DNA from: Azorhizobium oxalatiphilum
GTDB lineage: Bacteria > Pseudomonadota > Alphaproteobacteria > Rhizobiales > Xanthobacteraceae
DNA: 64,000 bases
Assembly (NCBI RefSeq): GCF_014635325.1
Contig: NZ_BMCT01000013.1
Span: 1-64,000, forward strand
Direction of reading: 5' to 3'
Position 1 is the stretch's first letter, and every line of letters begins with the position of its first letter. The position numbers were made by a program, and so were the translations under genes. The notes beneath the pieces are model-generated. The model saw only the letters and a program-made list of their open reading frames with translations. It had not been told where the DNA came from and ran no database searches. Below, one piece after another: positions 53,937-64,000 of the stretch.

Positions 53937-54710
53937 TCAGCGCCCGGCGATGATGAACAGGCGCGGGAAGGCCAGCAGCACCTTGCCATCCGTCCGGGGC
54001 GGATAATCCTGCGCGATCTGCGCCTCATAGGCAGCGAGGAAGGCGGCCTGCTCGTCCTTGTCCAGCGGATCGAGGAAGGGCCGCAGGCCCGTGCCCTTCA
54101 TCCACTCCACGACGGCGGTGGGGCTTTCCAGCGGGTGGTGATAGGTCGTGCGCCAGATATCCACCCGCGTGGCGAGGGGCGCCAGCAGATCGTAATACTG
54201 GCTGGCGGGGGGCAGCACGGTGCGGGCGGTCGTGGCCTCGGCAAGCTTGGCTGCCCACGGGCCTTCGGAGGCCACCTTGCGCATGCCCGCATGGGTGGGC
54301 TCGTTGAGATTGTCCGGCATCTGCACCGCCAGCACGCCGCCCTCGGAGAGCTGGCCGAGCAGGCGGGGGAACAGCGCCTGATGATCCGGCACCCATTGCA
54401 GCACGGCATTGGCGAGAATGATGTCCGCCGGCTGGGGCAGGCTGTACGTCGCCACGTCCGCCTCGATGAAGGTGGTGTGCGGCAGGCGGCGCCGCGCGGT
54501 GGCGAGCATGTCGGGGGAGGTGTCGATGCCGATCACCTCGGCCTCGGGATAGCGGGCGGCGAGAAGCTCGGTGGAATTGCCCGGCCCGCATCCCAGATCG
54601 ACCACCCTGCGGGCCGCATCCAGCGGAATCTGGGCCACAAGATCCCGCGCCGGGCGGGTCCGTTGATCTTCGAAGCTGAGGTAAAGCCGCGCGTTCCAGT
54701 CCGCAATCAT
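53937..54710 (-). CDS. tam: Trans-aconitate 2-methyltransferase
   Basis: Tam methylates trans-aconitate, a by-product that inhibits aconitase, using SAM. The 257-aa length matches the family. Motifs are the N-terminal [20 protein letters not shown], the SAM-binding [58 protein letters not shown] and [21 protein letters not shown]-type ribosome-binding site (AGGAGG) lies 9 bases before the ATG. It is downstream of ettA with a hairpin between them. Confidence 0.93.
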   Translation of the reverse strand: MIADWNARLYLSFEDQRTRPARDLVAQIPLDAARRVVDLGCGPGNSTELLAARYPEAEVIGIDTSPDMLATARRRLPHTTFIEADVATYSLPQPADIILANAVLQWVPDHQALFPRLLGQLSEGGVLAVQMPDNLNEPTHAGMRKVASEGPWAAKLAEATTARTVLPPASQYYDLLAPLATRVDIWRTTYHHPLESPTAVVEWMKGTGLRPFLDPLDKDEQAAFLAAYEAQIAQDYPPRTDGKVLLAFPRLFIIAGR

Positions 54711-54726
54711 GCCGATGTCACCTCCT

Positions 54727-54765
54727 GAAAACGATTTCGCCCGCCGGAGGGTATCCGGCGGGCGA
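54727..54765 (-). terminator. Terminator hairpin after ettA
   Basis: A perfect 12-bp stem (TCGCCCGCCGGA at 54737-54748 with TCCGGCGGGCGA at 54754-54765) has a 5-nt loop. Minus-strand continuation is AATCGTTTT, so the T-run is displaced; termination may be partial. Confidence 0.6.
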
Positions 54766-54770
54766 TAAGA

Positions 54771-56426
54771 TCAGCGGGAGAACTTCTTGTACTGGATCCG
54801 CTTGGGGATCGTTGAGTCGATGCCGAGGCGACGCTTCTTGTCTTCCTCGTAATCCTGGAAGTTGCCCTCGAACCACTCCACATGGCTGTCGCCCTCGAAG
54901 GCCAGCATGTGGGTGGCGATGCGGTCGAGGAAGAAGCGATCATGCGAGATGATGACGGCGCAGCCGGCATAATCTTCCAGCGCCTCTTCCAGTGCGCGCA
55001 GGGTGTCCACGTCGAGATCGTTGGTCGGCTCGTCGAGGAGGAGAACGTTGCCGCCCTCCTGCAGCACCTTGGCCAGATGCACGCGGTTGCGCTCACCGCC
55101 CGAGAGCATGCCGACCTTCTTCTGCTGGTCGCCGCCCTTGAAGTTGAAGGCCGCGCAATAGGCGCGGGACGGGATTTCCTTCTTGCCGACGTAGATCACG
55201 TCGTTGCCGCCGGAAACCTCTTCCCAGATGGTCTTCTTGTCGTCCAGCGCGTCGCGGCTCTGGTCGACGTAGCCGAGCTTCACCGAGTCGCCGATGGAGA
55301 TGGAGCCGGCATCGGGCTTCTCCAGCCCGGCGATCATCTTGAACAGCGTGGTCTTGCCCGCGCCGTTCGGCCCGATGACGCCGACGATGCCGCCCGGCGG
55401 CAGCTTGAACGACAGATCGTCGATCAGCAGGCGGTCGCCGAACGACTTGCTGAGGCCGTCGAAGGCGATGACGTTCTGGCCGAGGCGCTCGGCCACGGGG
55501 ATGACGATCTGCGTGGCGCTGGGCTGGCGCTGGGAGGCGCGCTCCAGCAGGTCCTCATAGCGGCTGATACGTGCCTTGTTCTTGGCCTGACGGGCCTTGG
55601 GCGAGGCGCCGATCCATTCCTGCTCGCGGGCCAGTGCACGCTCGCGTGCCTCGTCCTCGCGGCCTTCCTGATGCAGGCGCTTCTGCTTCTGCACCAGCCA
55701 CTTGGAATAGTTGCCCTCGTAGGGAATGCCGCGGCCGCGATCCAGCTCCAGAATCCAGCCGGTGACATTGTCGAGGAAGTAGCGGTCATGGGTCACGATC
55801 AGGATCGCGCCCGGATAGGTCCGCAGATGGCCTTCCAGCCACGCCGTGGTCTCGGCGTCCAGATGGTTGGTGGGCTCGTCGAGCAGCAGCAGTTCGGGCT
55901 GCTCCAGCAGCAGGCGGCACAGCGCCACGCGGCGGCGCTCACCACCCGAGAGCTTGGAGACGTCGGCATCATCAGGCGGGCAACGCAGGGCGTCCATCGC
56001 CTGGTCCACCTTGCTGTCGAGATCCCACAGGCCCTGCGCCTCGATCTCGTCCTGCAGGCGGGTCATCTCGTCCGCCGTCTCCTCGGAATAGTTCATCGCG
56101 AGGTCGTTGTAGCGGGCGAGGATCTCCACCTGCTTGGCCACGCCGTCCATCACGTTCTCGCGGATGGACTTGCTGGTGTCGAGCTGGGGCTCCTGCGGCA
56201 GGTAGCCGACGCGGATGCCTTCCGCCGGACGGGCCTCGCCGGAGAATTCCTTGTCCATCCCGGCCATGATCTTCAGCAGGGTGGACTTACCGGAGCCGTT
56301 GTTGCCCAGCACGCCGATCTTGGCGTCGGGGAAGAACGACAGGTGCACATTCTCGAGCACCTTCTTGCCGCCGGGATAGGCCTTGGTCAGGCCATGCATG
56401 TGGTAAGCGTATTGATAGGAGGCCAT
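54771..56426 (-). CDS. ettA: Energy-dependent translational throttle protein EttA (ABC-F)
   Basis: EttA (551 aa) is a soluble ABC-F ATPase that binds the ribosomal E site and gates the first elongation step according to ATP/ADP. It has two ATPase domains: Walker [10 protein letters not shown] and GPNGAGKTT, signatures [20 protein letters not shown] and [20 protein letters not shown], and Walker [13 protein letters not shown] and [11 protein letters not shown]. The linker between them is charged ([20 protein letters not shown]). No membrane part is present. The ATG at 56426 gives [20 protein letters not shown], the usual start. Confidence 0.95.
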   Translation of the reverse strand: MASYQYAYHMHGLTKAYPGGKKVLENVHLSFFPDAKIGVLGNNGSGKSTLLKIMAGMDKEFSGEARPAEGIRVGYLPQEPQLDTSKSIRENVMDGVAKQVEILARYNDLAMNYSEETADEMTRLQDEIEAQGLWDLDSKVDQAMDALRCPPDDADVSKLSGGERRRVALCRLLLEQPELLLLDEPTNHLDAETTAWLEGHLRTYPGAILIVTHDRYFLDNVTGWILELDRGRGIPYEGNYSKWLVQKQKRLHQEGREDEARERALAREQEWIGASPKARQAKNKARISRYEDLLERASQRQPSATQIVIPVAERLGQNVIAFDGLSKSFGDRLLIDDLSFKLPPGGIVGVIGPNGAGKTTLFKMIAGLEKPDAGSISIGDSVKLGYVDQSRDALDDKKTIWEEVSGGNDVIYVGKKEIPSRAYCAAFNFKGGDQQKKVGMLSGGERNRVHLAKVLQEGGNVLLLDEPTNDLDVDTLRALEEALEDYAGCAVIISHDRFFLDRIATHMLAFEGDSHVEWFEGNFQDYEEDKKRRLGIDSTIPKRIQYKKFSR

Positions 56427-56532
56427 GCGCCACCGGCTCCGGGAGGGCTGAGGTGAGTTTGGCGTCGTTCTAGCGGCACTGGCCGCAAGCGGCAAGGCGA
56501 GTACGGCCCGCTCCGCGTCATGGGAGGTAAAT

Positions 56533-57039
56533 ATGAGCGATCATTCTCACGATCATCCCCACAGCCATCCGCATCCGGATGCCGGCCCCGTGGACTGGCG
56601 CGAGAATGGCGTGAAGGTGGTTCCGGGCGATCAGCTCGACCCCAATACGGCGCAGACGCCCGGCATGAACCGCGCCACCGCCATCAATCGCGCCCGCGCT
56701 GGTGCTGAAAAGCTCTGGGCCGGCACGGTGCATATCCATCCCGACGCCAAGACCGGCGCGCACCATCATGGCGATCTGGAAAGCGTGATCTTCGTGGTGA
56801 AGGGCCGCGCCCGCATGCGCTGGGGCGACCATCTGGAGTTCACCGCCGAGGCCGGGCCGGGCGATTTCATCTATGTGCCGCCTTATGTGCCGCATCAGGA
56901 GATCAACACCTCGCCGGATGAGGTGCTGGAATGCGTGCTGGTGCGCTCCGGGCAGGATCCGGTGGTGGTGAATCTCGATATCGAGCCCGTGGAGGCCCCG
57001 ACCACGGTGAAATGGATCGACTCGATCCATAAGGAATGA
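56533..57039 (+). CDS. Cupin domain protein with His-rich N terminus
   Basis: The 168-aa protein begins with a His/Asp/Pro-rich stretch ([13 protein letters not shown]), then a single cupin domain: [20 protein letters not shown] (motif 1 histidines and Glu), [20 protein letters not shown], and [20 protein letters not shown] (motif 2, closing His). Metal-binding ligands are complete. The His-rich tail may bind a metal such as Ni or Zn. GGGAGGT precedes the ATG. Enzymatic role not recognised. Confidence 0.87.
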   Translation: MSDHSHDHPHSHPHPDAGPVDWRENGVKVVPGDQLDPNTAQTPGMNRATAINRARAGAEKLWAGTVHIHPDAKTGAHHHGDLESVIFVVKGRARMRWGDHLEFTAEAGPGDFIYVPPYVPHQEINTSPDEVLECVLVRSGQDPVVVNLDIEPVEAPTTVKWIDSIHKE

Positions 57040-57205
57040 GGGGGCGCAGGTGGCTGTCCACCTCTGTCCACAGGCAGATCCTTTTGCGGCAAAGGGTTTT
57101 TCCCCTCTCTGGGGATGTTGTCGGAAAGTCCTGTTGCAATCCCGAACGGCTTTTGGCATAGAGACGCCACCGCCGCAGGGGCTCAGGCCTCTCCGGAACA
57201 TGGAT

Positions 57206-57280
57206 GCGGGCGTAGCTCAGGGGTAGAGCACAACCTTGCCAAGGTTGGGGTCGTGGGTTCGAATCCCATCGCCCGCTCCA
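57206..57280 (+). tRNA. tRNA-Gly (GCC)
   Basis: A full cloverleaf of 75 bases with encoded CCA. The acceptor stem is GCGGGCG/CGCCCGC, the D-arm is GCTC...GAGC, the anticodon stem CAACC/GGTTG holds TTGCCAA (anticodon GCC at 57238-57240), the T-loop is GGTTCGAATCC, and the discriminator base is T. Confidence 0.97.
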
Positions 57281-57449
57281 GTTTCTCTTCAAAAATTGAA
57301 TGCAGCGGTGAAAAAGACGGACGTAGCGCCGTCGTCTTTCCGTGCCGGCGAGCCATCCGACGCTCCCGTGCTCTTTTTCGAAAAACAGTGATCAGGCAGC
57401 GTCCACGCGACGGCGCTCGGGCCGCCGCGTGTTTCGTTTGCCGTGGCCC

Positions 57450-58541
57450 TCACACCGCCCCGTGGGCTTCCACGTAGAGCGCGTAGATGGAGTGCGAGGC
57501 CGTCATGTAGAGGCGGTTGTTCTTCGGCCCGCCAAACGCGAGGTTGGCGCAGCGCTCCGGCAGGCGGATGAAGGCCAGCGGCTTGCCGTCCTTGTTGAAC
57601 ACCATCACCCCGTCGAGGTCGGCGGGCTTGGCCTTCAGCTCATAGACCTTGCGGCCGTTGACGTCGGTGGGCTCGCTCTGGAGCGCGCCGTTGCTGCCCC
57701 AGCCGCACCACAGATTGCCGTCGCGATCCACCCGGAAGCCGTCCAGTGCGCCCTGATCGGCGGCGTCGATGAGCTTGGTCTTGTTGGAGACGGCGCCATC
57801 CGTGCCCACGTCATAGCTCCAGAGGCTGCGGTTGGGCGTGCCCTTCCATTCCACCACATAGAGCTTCTTCTCGTCCGGCGAGAAGGCGAGGCCGTTCGGG
57901 TTGACCAGATCGGTGATGACGGCGGTGAGCTTGCCGTCAGTGCCGATGCGATAGACGTTGGTGGTCTCCTGCTCGGGCTTGGCCCGGAAGCCTTCCCATT
58001 CGCCATTGATGCCGAAGATCGGATCGGTGAACCAGACGGTGTTGTCGGACTTCACCACGATGTCGTTGGGCGCGTTGAGGCGCTTGCCGTTGTAGCTGTC
58101 GGCCAGAACGGTGATCTTGCCGTCGGTCTCGGTGCGGGTGACGCGGCGGGTGACGGAATGTTCGCAGGTGACGAGCCGCCCCTGCCGGTCGCGGGCATTG
58201 CCATTGGCGTAATTGGCGTCGGCGCGGAATACGCTGAGCTGGCCGGTCTTGTCGTCCAGCTTCATGATGCGGTTGTTGGGAATATCGCTGAACAGCAGAT
58301 AGCCGCCTTCGGGGAAATAGGCCGGCCCTTCCGCCCAGCGGAAGCCCGAGGCCATCTGCTCGATGGTGCTGGAATAGATGCGATACTTCGTAAAACTCGG
58401 ATCTAGGATCTGCACCGCCGGATCGGGATAGCGCTGGGCGGGCTGGAAGGCGAAGGACTGCGCCCCGGCCACCCGCGACAAGGCGGTGGCTGCGAGGGTG
58501 GTGCTGGCGGCGGTGAGCAGTGCGCGGCGTGTGACGGACAT
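57450..58541 (-). CDS. SMP-30/gluconolactonase family protein, Tat-exported
   Basis: The 363-aa six-bladed propeller has a twin-arginine signal (VTRRALLTAAS, cleavage near AGAQS) and thus probably acts in the periplasm. Family motifs are SGFRWAEGPAYFPEGGYLLF (the metal-binding Glu), DIPNNRIMKLDD, GRLVTCEHSVTRRV, NAPNDIVVKSDNTVWFTDPI (conserved Asn and Asp), VNPNGLAFSPDEKKLYVVEW, and DGFRVDRDGNLWCGWGSNG. The substrate is most likely a sugar lactone. AGGAG lies 8 bases before the ATG. Confidence 0.9.
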   Translation of the reverse strand: MSVTRRALLTAASTTLAATALSRVAGAQSFAFQPAQRYPDPAVQILDPSFTKYRIYSSTIEQMASGFRWAEGPAYFPEGGYLLFSDIPNNRIMKLDDKTGQLSVFRADANYANGNARDRQGRLVTCEHSVTRRVTRTETDGKITVLADSYNGKRLNAPNDIVVKSDNTVWFTDPIFGINGEWEGFRAKPEQETTNVYRIGTDGKLTAVITDLVNPNGLAFSPDEKKLYVVEWKGTPNRSLWSYDVGTDGAVSNKTKLIDAADQGALDGFRVDRDGNLWCGWGSNGALQSEPTDVNGRKVYELKAKPADLDGVMVFNKDGKPLAFIRLPERCANLAFGGPKNNRLYMTASHSIYALYVEAHGAV

Positions 58542-58930
58542 GCGGATCGCTCCTGAGATCGCGGCCGCATTCCGGAGGAGCGGCCGGAAGGGATGCGCCG
58601 TCGCCCGGCGCACGACATGTGCGGAGCGGCGGCCTGCAGCAATGGACCGGAGGGCATGCCACCCGCGACGCATCGGGTGATGCGCGTTCTGCCGGGGATC
58701 ACAGGCGCGCGGTGAGGCGGGCGCATGGACCGGATTGCGGATGTGAGCGGATGCTCCCGGCGTTTCCTCAAAATGTGTGCCGTTAGTTACGGCGCTTCTT
58801 GAATGGACCCAACGTCAGCTGAGCCGAACGTTTTATAGAGCGCAGCGTTGCGCATGGTCAATACACTAATGCATTAGCGGTGCGGAGGCACCTGCCCTCA
58901 ATCTCGCTGCGGAAGAGAGGCGACGTGGTG
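58542..58930. other. Intergenic region with a 12-bp palindrome upstream of the SMP-30 gene
   Basis: No gene is supported here. The region contains the promoter of the SMP-30 gene (minus strand) and a perfect palindrome CTAATGCATTAG at 58866-58877. This palindrome and the bases around it (58850-58880) are AT-richer than average, which suggests an operator. Confidence 0.5.
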
Positions 58931-58981
58931 CAAAAAGAAAAAGCCCGCCGCGCAAGGGGGGAGGGGGAGCGCGGCGGGCTT
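58931..58981 (-). terminator. Terminator of the ABC transporter operon
   Basis: A perfect 13-bp stem (AAGCCCGCCGCGC at 58941-58953 with GCGCGGCGGGCTT at 58969-58981), 15-nt loop, then TTTCTTTTTG on the minus strand. It lies 24 bases after the ATPase stop codon and ends the operon that starts beyond 64000. Confidence 0.92.
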
Positions 58982-59004
58982 CGGAGCGAGGCGGGGCTGC
59001 CGGG

Positions 59005-59810
<806 letters not shown>

Positions 59811-59811
<1 letters not shown>

Positions 59812-60596
59812 CACTCGTGCCTCCAGGGTGCCAGCCGGCGCTCCAGCCATTCGAAGAAGATGCTGCCCACGAGGCCGAGCACGCCGAGCACGATGACGTA
59901 GGCGAGCAGGGTCGCCGTATCGAAGCTCTGGCCGGCCGCCAGGATGGCGAAGCCGAAGCCCGCGAAGGAGCCGAAGAATTCCGCCACGATGATCGCCACC
60001 AGCGCTCGCGCCCAGGCGACACGGATGCCGCTGATCACGAACGGCAACGCGAAGGGCAGCGTCACCGTGGTGAAGATCTGCCAGCGCGAGGCGTTGAAGG
60101 AGCGGGACGCCTCCACGAGGATCTTGTCCGTGGCCTTCAGGCCCACCTCGGTGGTGACGAGAATGGGGAAGATGGAGAAGATCGTCACGATGACGAACTT
60201 GGAGGCGAAGCCGAGGCCGAGCCAGGCGATGAACAGCGGAGCCAGCGCCACCACCGGCACCGAGTTCAACGCGGTGAGCATCGGACCAACGGTGAGGGCG
60301 AGGAAGCGGCTGGAGGCGAGCGCAAGACCGATGCCCACGCCCAGCACCACGGCGATGGGGAAGGCCGCCGCAACCGCGCTCACGGTCGCGAGCGCGTTGG
60401 TCCACAGCGCGCCGCTCACCCCTTCGGTCCTGAGTGCCCGGGCCACGTCCATGGGCGGGACCAGCAGCAGGCGGTTAGTGACCACGTAGGTCGCCAGCAC
60501 CTGCCACAGGCCAAGCACGCAGATCGCGCAGAGCATGAAGCGTGCGAGAGAGGCCGTGCGCGTCGGCCCCTCGATGAAGTCCATGAAGGAGCGCAT
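59811..60596 (-). CDS. ABC transporter permease (NitT/TauT type)
   Basis: The 261-aa inner-membrane permease has about six helices and the BPD_transp_1 EAA-like loop (VEASRSFNASRWQIFTTVTL followed by PFALPFVISGIRVAWARAL). The central part LTALNSVPVVALAPLFIAWL is typical of SsuC/TauC-like permeases. ATG 60596 lies 4 bases after the amidohydrolase stop. An open extension upstream overlaps that gene in another frame and was rejected. Confidence 0.92.
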
Positions 60597-60600
60597 CAGC

Positions 60601-62013
60601 TCATTCCGCCGCGGCTGCGGTCTTGTTGGCGTGGCGCGCGGTGGAGACGGCCTGCTTGCCGTAGCCCTTCTCGCCGACCACCTTGCCGTCCACATAGATG
60701 GTCTTGCCGCGCAGGATGGTGCGCACCGGCTTGGCCTTGAAGGTGCGGCCCGCATAGGGGCTCCAGCCGATCATGGACAGCACGTCTTCGTCGCGGATCT
60801 CGTATTCCTTCTCCAGATCCACCAGCACCAGATCGGCGTCGAAACCGGGCCGGATCTCGCCCTTCCGGTCAAGGCGGAACAGGCGGGCCGGGCCGGTGGA
60901 CGTGGCTTCCACCACGCGCTCCAGCGGGATCTTGCCGTCCTGCGCGGCGGTCAGGAACATGGAGAGATAGAACTGGGTGGACGGGGTGCCGGTGTGGGCC
61001 TTCCAGCCGTCGGTCCAGCCGATTTCCTTCTCTTCCTTCAGATGCGGCGCATGGTCGGTGGCGATGATGTCGATGGTGCCGTCGTTCAGGCCCTGCCACA
61101 GGCCGGGCACGTTCTTCTCCGGCACCCAGTAGGAGAGGGCGTAGGAGCCGAGGCGCTGGATGGCGGACCATTCGCAGCCGAGGAACAGCGCCCACGGATT
61201 GATCTCGCAGGTGATCTTCTGGCCGGCGGCCTTGGCCTCGCGGATGAGCTGCACCGAGCCGGCGGTCTGGGTGTGCAGGATGTGCAGGTGGCAGCCGGCC
61301 GCGCGCTGCAGGCGCAGCAGGGTGGCGATGGCGGTTTCCCAGATCACGCCGTCATGGGCGGCATAGGCCTTGGCGTAAGCGAGGGCGTCGCGCTCGCCGC
61401 GATCCCAGTATTCCTTCTCGATCACGTCCATGAGCGCCTGATCATGCGGATGCACCATCAGGGGCACGTCCTGCGCGGCGCAGGCCTTCATGATCTCGAG
61501 GATGCGGCCGTGATCGTGCACGCCGATGCCGGGCATGTGCGGATAGGAGCGGCCGGTGTCCACCACCATGAAGAACTTGTACGCGGCGATGCCCGTCTCG
61601 GACATGGCCGGCACTTCCTCGATGATGGTCGGGGCCGGGTTGAAGTTCCAGTCCACCACCGCGTCGGTCTCGTAGATGGCGAACTGCTTCTCCAGCAGCT
61701 CCATGGTGTTCGGCGGCGGGGTCACGTTGGGCATGGCGACCGAGGTGGTGACGCCGCCGGCGGCGCACTGCTGGGTCGAGGTGTAGATGGTGTCCTTGTA
61801 TTCGAAGCCCGGCAGCGAGCCCTCGCGGTGATGCGAGTGCATGTCGATGACGCCAGGCAGGATGGCGAGGCCCTTGGCATCGATCACCTCGGCCGCGGAC
61901 GGCTCGGCGCCGGGCTCGAAGAGGGCGGCGATGGCGCCGTCCTTGATGCCGATGGAGCCTTCGAAGCGTCCGTCGGCGGTGATGATGAGGCCGTTCTTGA
62001 TAATGGTATCCAT
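60601..62013 (-). CDS. Cyclic amidohydrolase (dihydropyrimidinase/hydantoinase/allantoinase-like)
   Basis: The 470-aa TIM-barrel amidohydrolase has all six binuclear metal ligands: H59 and H61 (IDMHSHHREG), the carboxylated lysine K146 (GIAAYKFFMVV), His in MVHPHD, His in LHILHTQTAG and Asp in IIATDHAPH. Such enzymes hydrolyse cyclic amides (hydantoins, dihydropyrimidines, allantoin). Which one is not evident. It lies between a CobW-type GTPase and ABC importer genes, suggesting it acts on the imported compound. TCAGGAGAG precedes the ATG. Confidence 0.9.
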   Translation of the reverse strand: MDTIIKNGLIITADGRFEGSIGIKDGAIAALFEPGAEPSAAEVIDAKGLAILPGVIDMHSHHREGSLPGFEYKDTIYTSTQQCAAGGVTTSVAMPNVTPPPNTMELLEKQFAIYETDAVVDWNFNPAPTIIEEVPAMSETGIAAYKFFMVVDTGRSYPHMPGIGVHDHGRILEIMKACAAQDVPLMVHPHDQALMDVIEKEYWDRGERDALAYAKAYAAHDGVIWETAIATLLRLQRAAGCHLHILHTQTAGSVQLIREAKAAGQKITCEINPWALFLGCEWSAIQRLGSYALSYWVPEKNVPGLWQGLNDGTIDIIATDHAPHLKEEKEIGWTDGWKAHTGTPSTQFYLSMFLTAAQDGKIPLERVVEATSTGPARLFRLDRKGEIRPGFDADLVLVDLEKEYEIRDEDVLSMIGWSPYAGRTFKAKPVRTILRGKTIYVDGKVVGEKGYGKQAVSTARHANKTAAAAE

Positions 62014-62043
62014 GACACTCTCCTGAGCGAAAGGTGGGCGGCG

Positions 62044-63147
62044 TCAGGCCGCGGCGTTGGGAATGGGGCGGGTGCGGATCACGTCGAGCACCTCGGTGAC
62101 GAAGGCGCGGGACAGGCCCTTGGTGATGAAGACGATGCGCGAGCGGGCCTCGCCCTCGGGCCAGGCACTCAGCTCTGCGGGCGGCGAGAACAGATGCTGC
62201 ACCGCCTGCACGACGATGGGCTTCTCGCGGCCGACGATGTGAAGGATGCCCTTCACCCGCAGCAGGTCGGTGCCATGGGCCACCACCAGCGCATCGAGCC
62301 AGTTGGCGACATGTTCCCAATGCAGGGGCTCGTCGAACTGGAGCGAGAAGGAGCCGATGTCCGCCGAATGGCGGTTCACGTCGTGATGGTGGCCGTGGGC
62401 GTGGTCGTCATGGTGGTGGCCATGGTGGTGCCCATGGTCGTGATCGTGGCCCTTGCCCTCCTCCGCCTCGGCATTCAGCCAGTCGAGGACGTCGGCGGGC
62501 TTGGTAGCGGGGTCGTAGGGATCGACGCTGTCGAGCAAAGTGGCGGCAGGCGCCGCGCCGAGCTTCGCCTTGTGCTGGCGGGCGCCGGGGGCATCGGCCC
62601 GCAGCCGGGCTTCCAGCGCCGGCAGGTCGCGGGGGCGCAGATCGGTTTTGGTGATGACGATGACGTCGGCCACCGCCGCCTGCCGGCGCGCCTCGGGATG
62701 GCGCTCCAGCGTGTCGAGGCCCTGCACGCCGTCCACCACCGTCACCACGCGGCCAAGCCGGTAGGCGCGGGCCACGGGGAAGGTGATGAGCGCCTGGATG
62801 ACGGGCGCGGGATCGGCAAGGCCGGTGGTCTCGATGATGACGCGCGAGAAGCGCGTGACGGCACCGCGCGCCCGTTTGTCGGCGAGGTCGCGCAGCGTCT
62901 CCACGAGATCGCCGCGCACGGTGCAGCAGAGGCAGCCGGTGGACAGCTCGATGGTGTTGTCGGAGCTTTCCGCGATCAGCGCATGGTCGATGCCCACATC
63001 GCCGAACTCGTTCACGATCACCGCCGCGTCGGCCAGCGCCGGATCCTTCAGCCAGCCGTTGAGCAGCGTGGTCTTGCCGCTGCCGAGAAAGCCGGTGAGC
63101 AGCGTGACCGGCGTGCGGTCGTCATTGGGGTGTGCGCTGTCGGACAT
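62044..63147 (-). CDS. CobW-type G3E family GTPase (COG0523), metal chaperone candidate
   Basis: The 367-aa protein has Walker A GFLGSGKTT (residues 19-27), the metal-binding CLCC motif (C72-C75), the Walker B-like ETTGLADP, the base-recognition ITKTDLRP, and a His/Asp-rich segment (GHDHDHGHHHGHHHDDHAHG, followed by HHHD) at about 62380-62460. The C-terminal CobW domain (HLLHWEHVANWLDAL read here as PLHWEHVANWLDALVVAHG) follows. Such GTPases deliver Zn, Co or Fe to client enzymes. The amidohydrolase next door is the obvious client. Confidence 0.92.
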   Translation of the reverse strand: MSDSAHPNDDRTPVTLLTGFLGSGKTTLLNGWLKDPALADAAVIVNEFGDVGIDHALIAESSDNTIELSTGCLCCTVRGDLVETLRDLADKRARGAVTRFSRVIIETTGLADPAPVIQALITFPVARAYRLGRVVTVVDGVQGLDTLERHPEARRQAAVADVIVITKTDLRPRDLPALEARLRADAPGARQHKAKLGAAPAATLLDSVDPYDPATKPADVLDWLNAEAEEGKGHDHDHGHHHGHHHDDHAHGHHHDVNRHSADIGSFSLQFDEPLHWEHVANWLDALVVAHGTDLLRVKGILHIVGREKPIVVQAVQHLFSPPAELSAWPEGEARSRIVFITKGLSRAFVTEVLDVIRTRPIPNAAA

Positions 63148-63177
63148 GGCGTCAACCTTCAGGCAAGCCGCTCCCGG

Positions 63178-63199
63178 CGCCCGGCCTTGCGGCCGGGCG
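63178..63199 (-). promoter_or_regulatory. GC hairpin between the substrate-binding protein and CobW genes
   Basis: A perfect 9-bp stem (CGCCCGGCC at 63178-63186 with GGCCGGGCG at 63191-63199), TTGC loop, no T-run on the minus strand. It may stabilise the upstream transcript segment, as is common behind binding-protein genes of ABC operons. Confidence 0.5.
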
Positions 63200-63276
63200 G
63201 GAAGACGGGGTCTTCAAATCGGGCCGTGCGGGCGGCCGATGGGGCGGTTCGGTTCTGAGCTTGTGCTCAGCGCGAC

Positions 63277-64000
63277 TTACTTGCCGGCGATGAAGCTCGG
63301 GTCGTAATAGCGGCTCAGCTCGAAGGCGGGGGCGGGCGGGGCCTCGCCGCCGCTCACGGCCGCGTCGATCTTGTAGAGGTTCTCAAGGCCGGCGGCCGGC
63401 ACGGACAGATCGGCGGGGATCGCCTTCTGCTCCTTCACGATGAAGTTGTAGCTGTCCTCGCACACGTCGCGGTCGGTCTTGGTGTAGCGCGCCAGCACGG
63501 AGATGGCGGCTTCCTTGTTGGCCGGGTTGTTGATGAAGGCGGCGGCCTCCTTCAGCGCCTGCGTCAGCGCGATGGCGGTCTCGCGGTTGGCCTTGGCCCA
63601 GTCCTTGTTGAGCACCAGCGGCGTCTGCACATAGGGCTCGCGATAGACGTCCAGCAGGTTGGCGCCCTCGCGACCGGCGAGCGTGTCGAACGGAGCGATC
63701 AGCAGTGCGCCGGCCACCTGGCCGTTGCCCATGGCGATGATGCGGTCGCGGGAATTGGCGATGGAGACCATCTGCACGCCCTTGGGGTCCACGCCGGCCG
63801 CCTGGAGCTGATACTTCAGCAGATTGGCGGTGCCGCCGCGCACCGCGCCGGCGGTCAGCGGCTTGCCGGCCAGATCCTTGATGGAGGTGGCGGACTTGGC
63901 GCCGTAGAGCCGCAGGATGGTCTTGTCGAGTACTGCACCGGCGATCACCAGCGAGGCACCCTTGTCGATGGCGCGCACGGCAAGGTCGCCCAGACCGATG
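63277..64000 (-). CDS. ABC transporter substrate-binding protein (NitT/TauT type), C-terminal part
   Basis: The frame is open to the end of the window, so only the last 241 codons are seen; the signal peptide is missing. It resembles the nitrate/sulfonate/NMT1-like periplasmic binding proteins: LVIAGAVLDKTILRLYGAKS, IKDLAGKPLTAGAVRGGTAN, GVDPKGVQMVSIANSRDRII, and the downstream helix ALTQALKEAAAFINNPANKE. The first visible residues read IGLGDLAVRAID. It is the first gene of the importer-amidohydrolase operon in view. Confidence 0.9.
   Translation of the reverse strand, partial: IGLGDLAVRAIDKGASLVIAGAVLDKTILRLYGAKSATSIKDLAGKPLTAGAVRGGTANLLKYQLQAAGVDPKGVQMVSIANSRDRIIAMGNGQVAGALLIAPFDTLAGREGANLLDVYREPYVQTPLVLNKDWAKANRETAIALTQALKEAAAFINNPANKEAAISVLARYTKTDRDVCEDSYNFIVKEQKAIPADLSVPAAGLENLYKIDAAVSGGEAPPAPAFELSRYYDPSFIAGK

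Overview
The window is high-GC, gene-dense bacterial chromosome. Gene order and families point to an alphaproteobacterium of the order Hyphomicrobiales. The indicators are a sucD-odhA-odhB-lpdA block, a uvrC-pgsA-moaD-moaE run, an lgt-midA-pgeF run, SWTGFY-type Omp25/31-like barrels, a GAAC-N7-GAAC SOS box before imuA-imuB-dnaE2, and a possible gnnA/gnnB pair. I would guess Xanthobacteraceae or a close relative, but no marker here fixes the genus. There is no phage, insertion sequence, CRISPR array or rRNA; one tRNA-Gly(GCC) is present.

Layout. 1-6.9 kb: end of sucD, then the 2-oxoglutarate dehydrogenase genes odhA, odhB and lpdA, with strong terminators after sucD, odhB and lpdA. 6.9-13.9 kb: a 42-residue secreted peptide, a membrane protein, xerC, a PadR regulator with two operator-like sites, a DUF4279 protein, a MAPEG/YaiI pair, a PAP2 phosphatase, prs and a lipoprotein. 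13.9-20.1 kb: lgt-midA-pgeF on the minus strand, then ubiK, a YbjN protein, proC, a TetR regulator and a CsaA-like tRNA-binding protein on the plus strand. 20.1-28.1 kb: a MarR/OmpR/histidine-kinase/GNAT run divergent from ilvE, then uvrC-pgsA-moaD-moaE.

28.2-31.8 kb: a two-gene unit of a membrane sensor with a degenerate class III cyclase domain and an MscS channel with a degenerate cyclic-nucleotide domain. This is the most interesting locus. 31.9-34.5 kb: three tandem outer-membrane barrel genes. 34.7-38.7 kb: a Gfo/Idh/MocA oxidoreductase and a DegT aminotransferase, which could make a 3-amino sugar nucleotide for lipid A or polysaccharide, then murJ. 38.8-44.4 kb: an RND efflux adaptor and pump, then cobT. 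44.4-53.7 kb: an orphan histidine kinase, a nuclease, the SOS mutasome operon and a chemotaxis receptor. 53.9-58.5 kb: tam, ettA, a cupin, tRNA-Gly and a Tat-exported SMP-30/gluconolactonase-like protein. 59.0-64.0 kb (minus strand): a substrate-binding protein cut by the window end, a CobW-type GTPase, a cyclic amidohydrolase, an ABC permease and an ATPase. This reads as one uptake-and-hydrolysis operon with its own metal chaperone candidate.

Most functions are ordinary housekeeping. Short stop/start overlaps are common (ATGA and GTGA), including four GTG starts inside GTGA junctions, so several operons are likely translationally coupled. All assignments come from reading the translated sequences and recalled family motifs; no database search was run.
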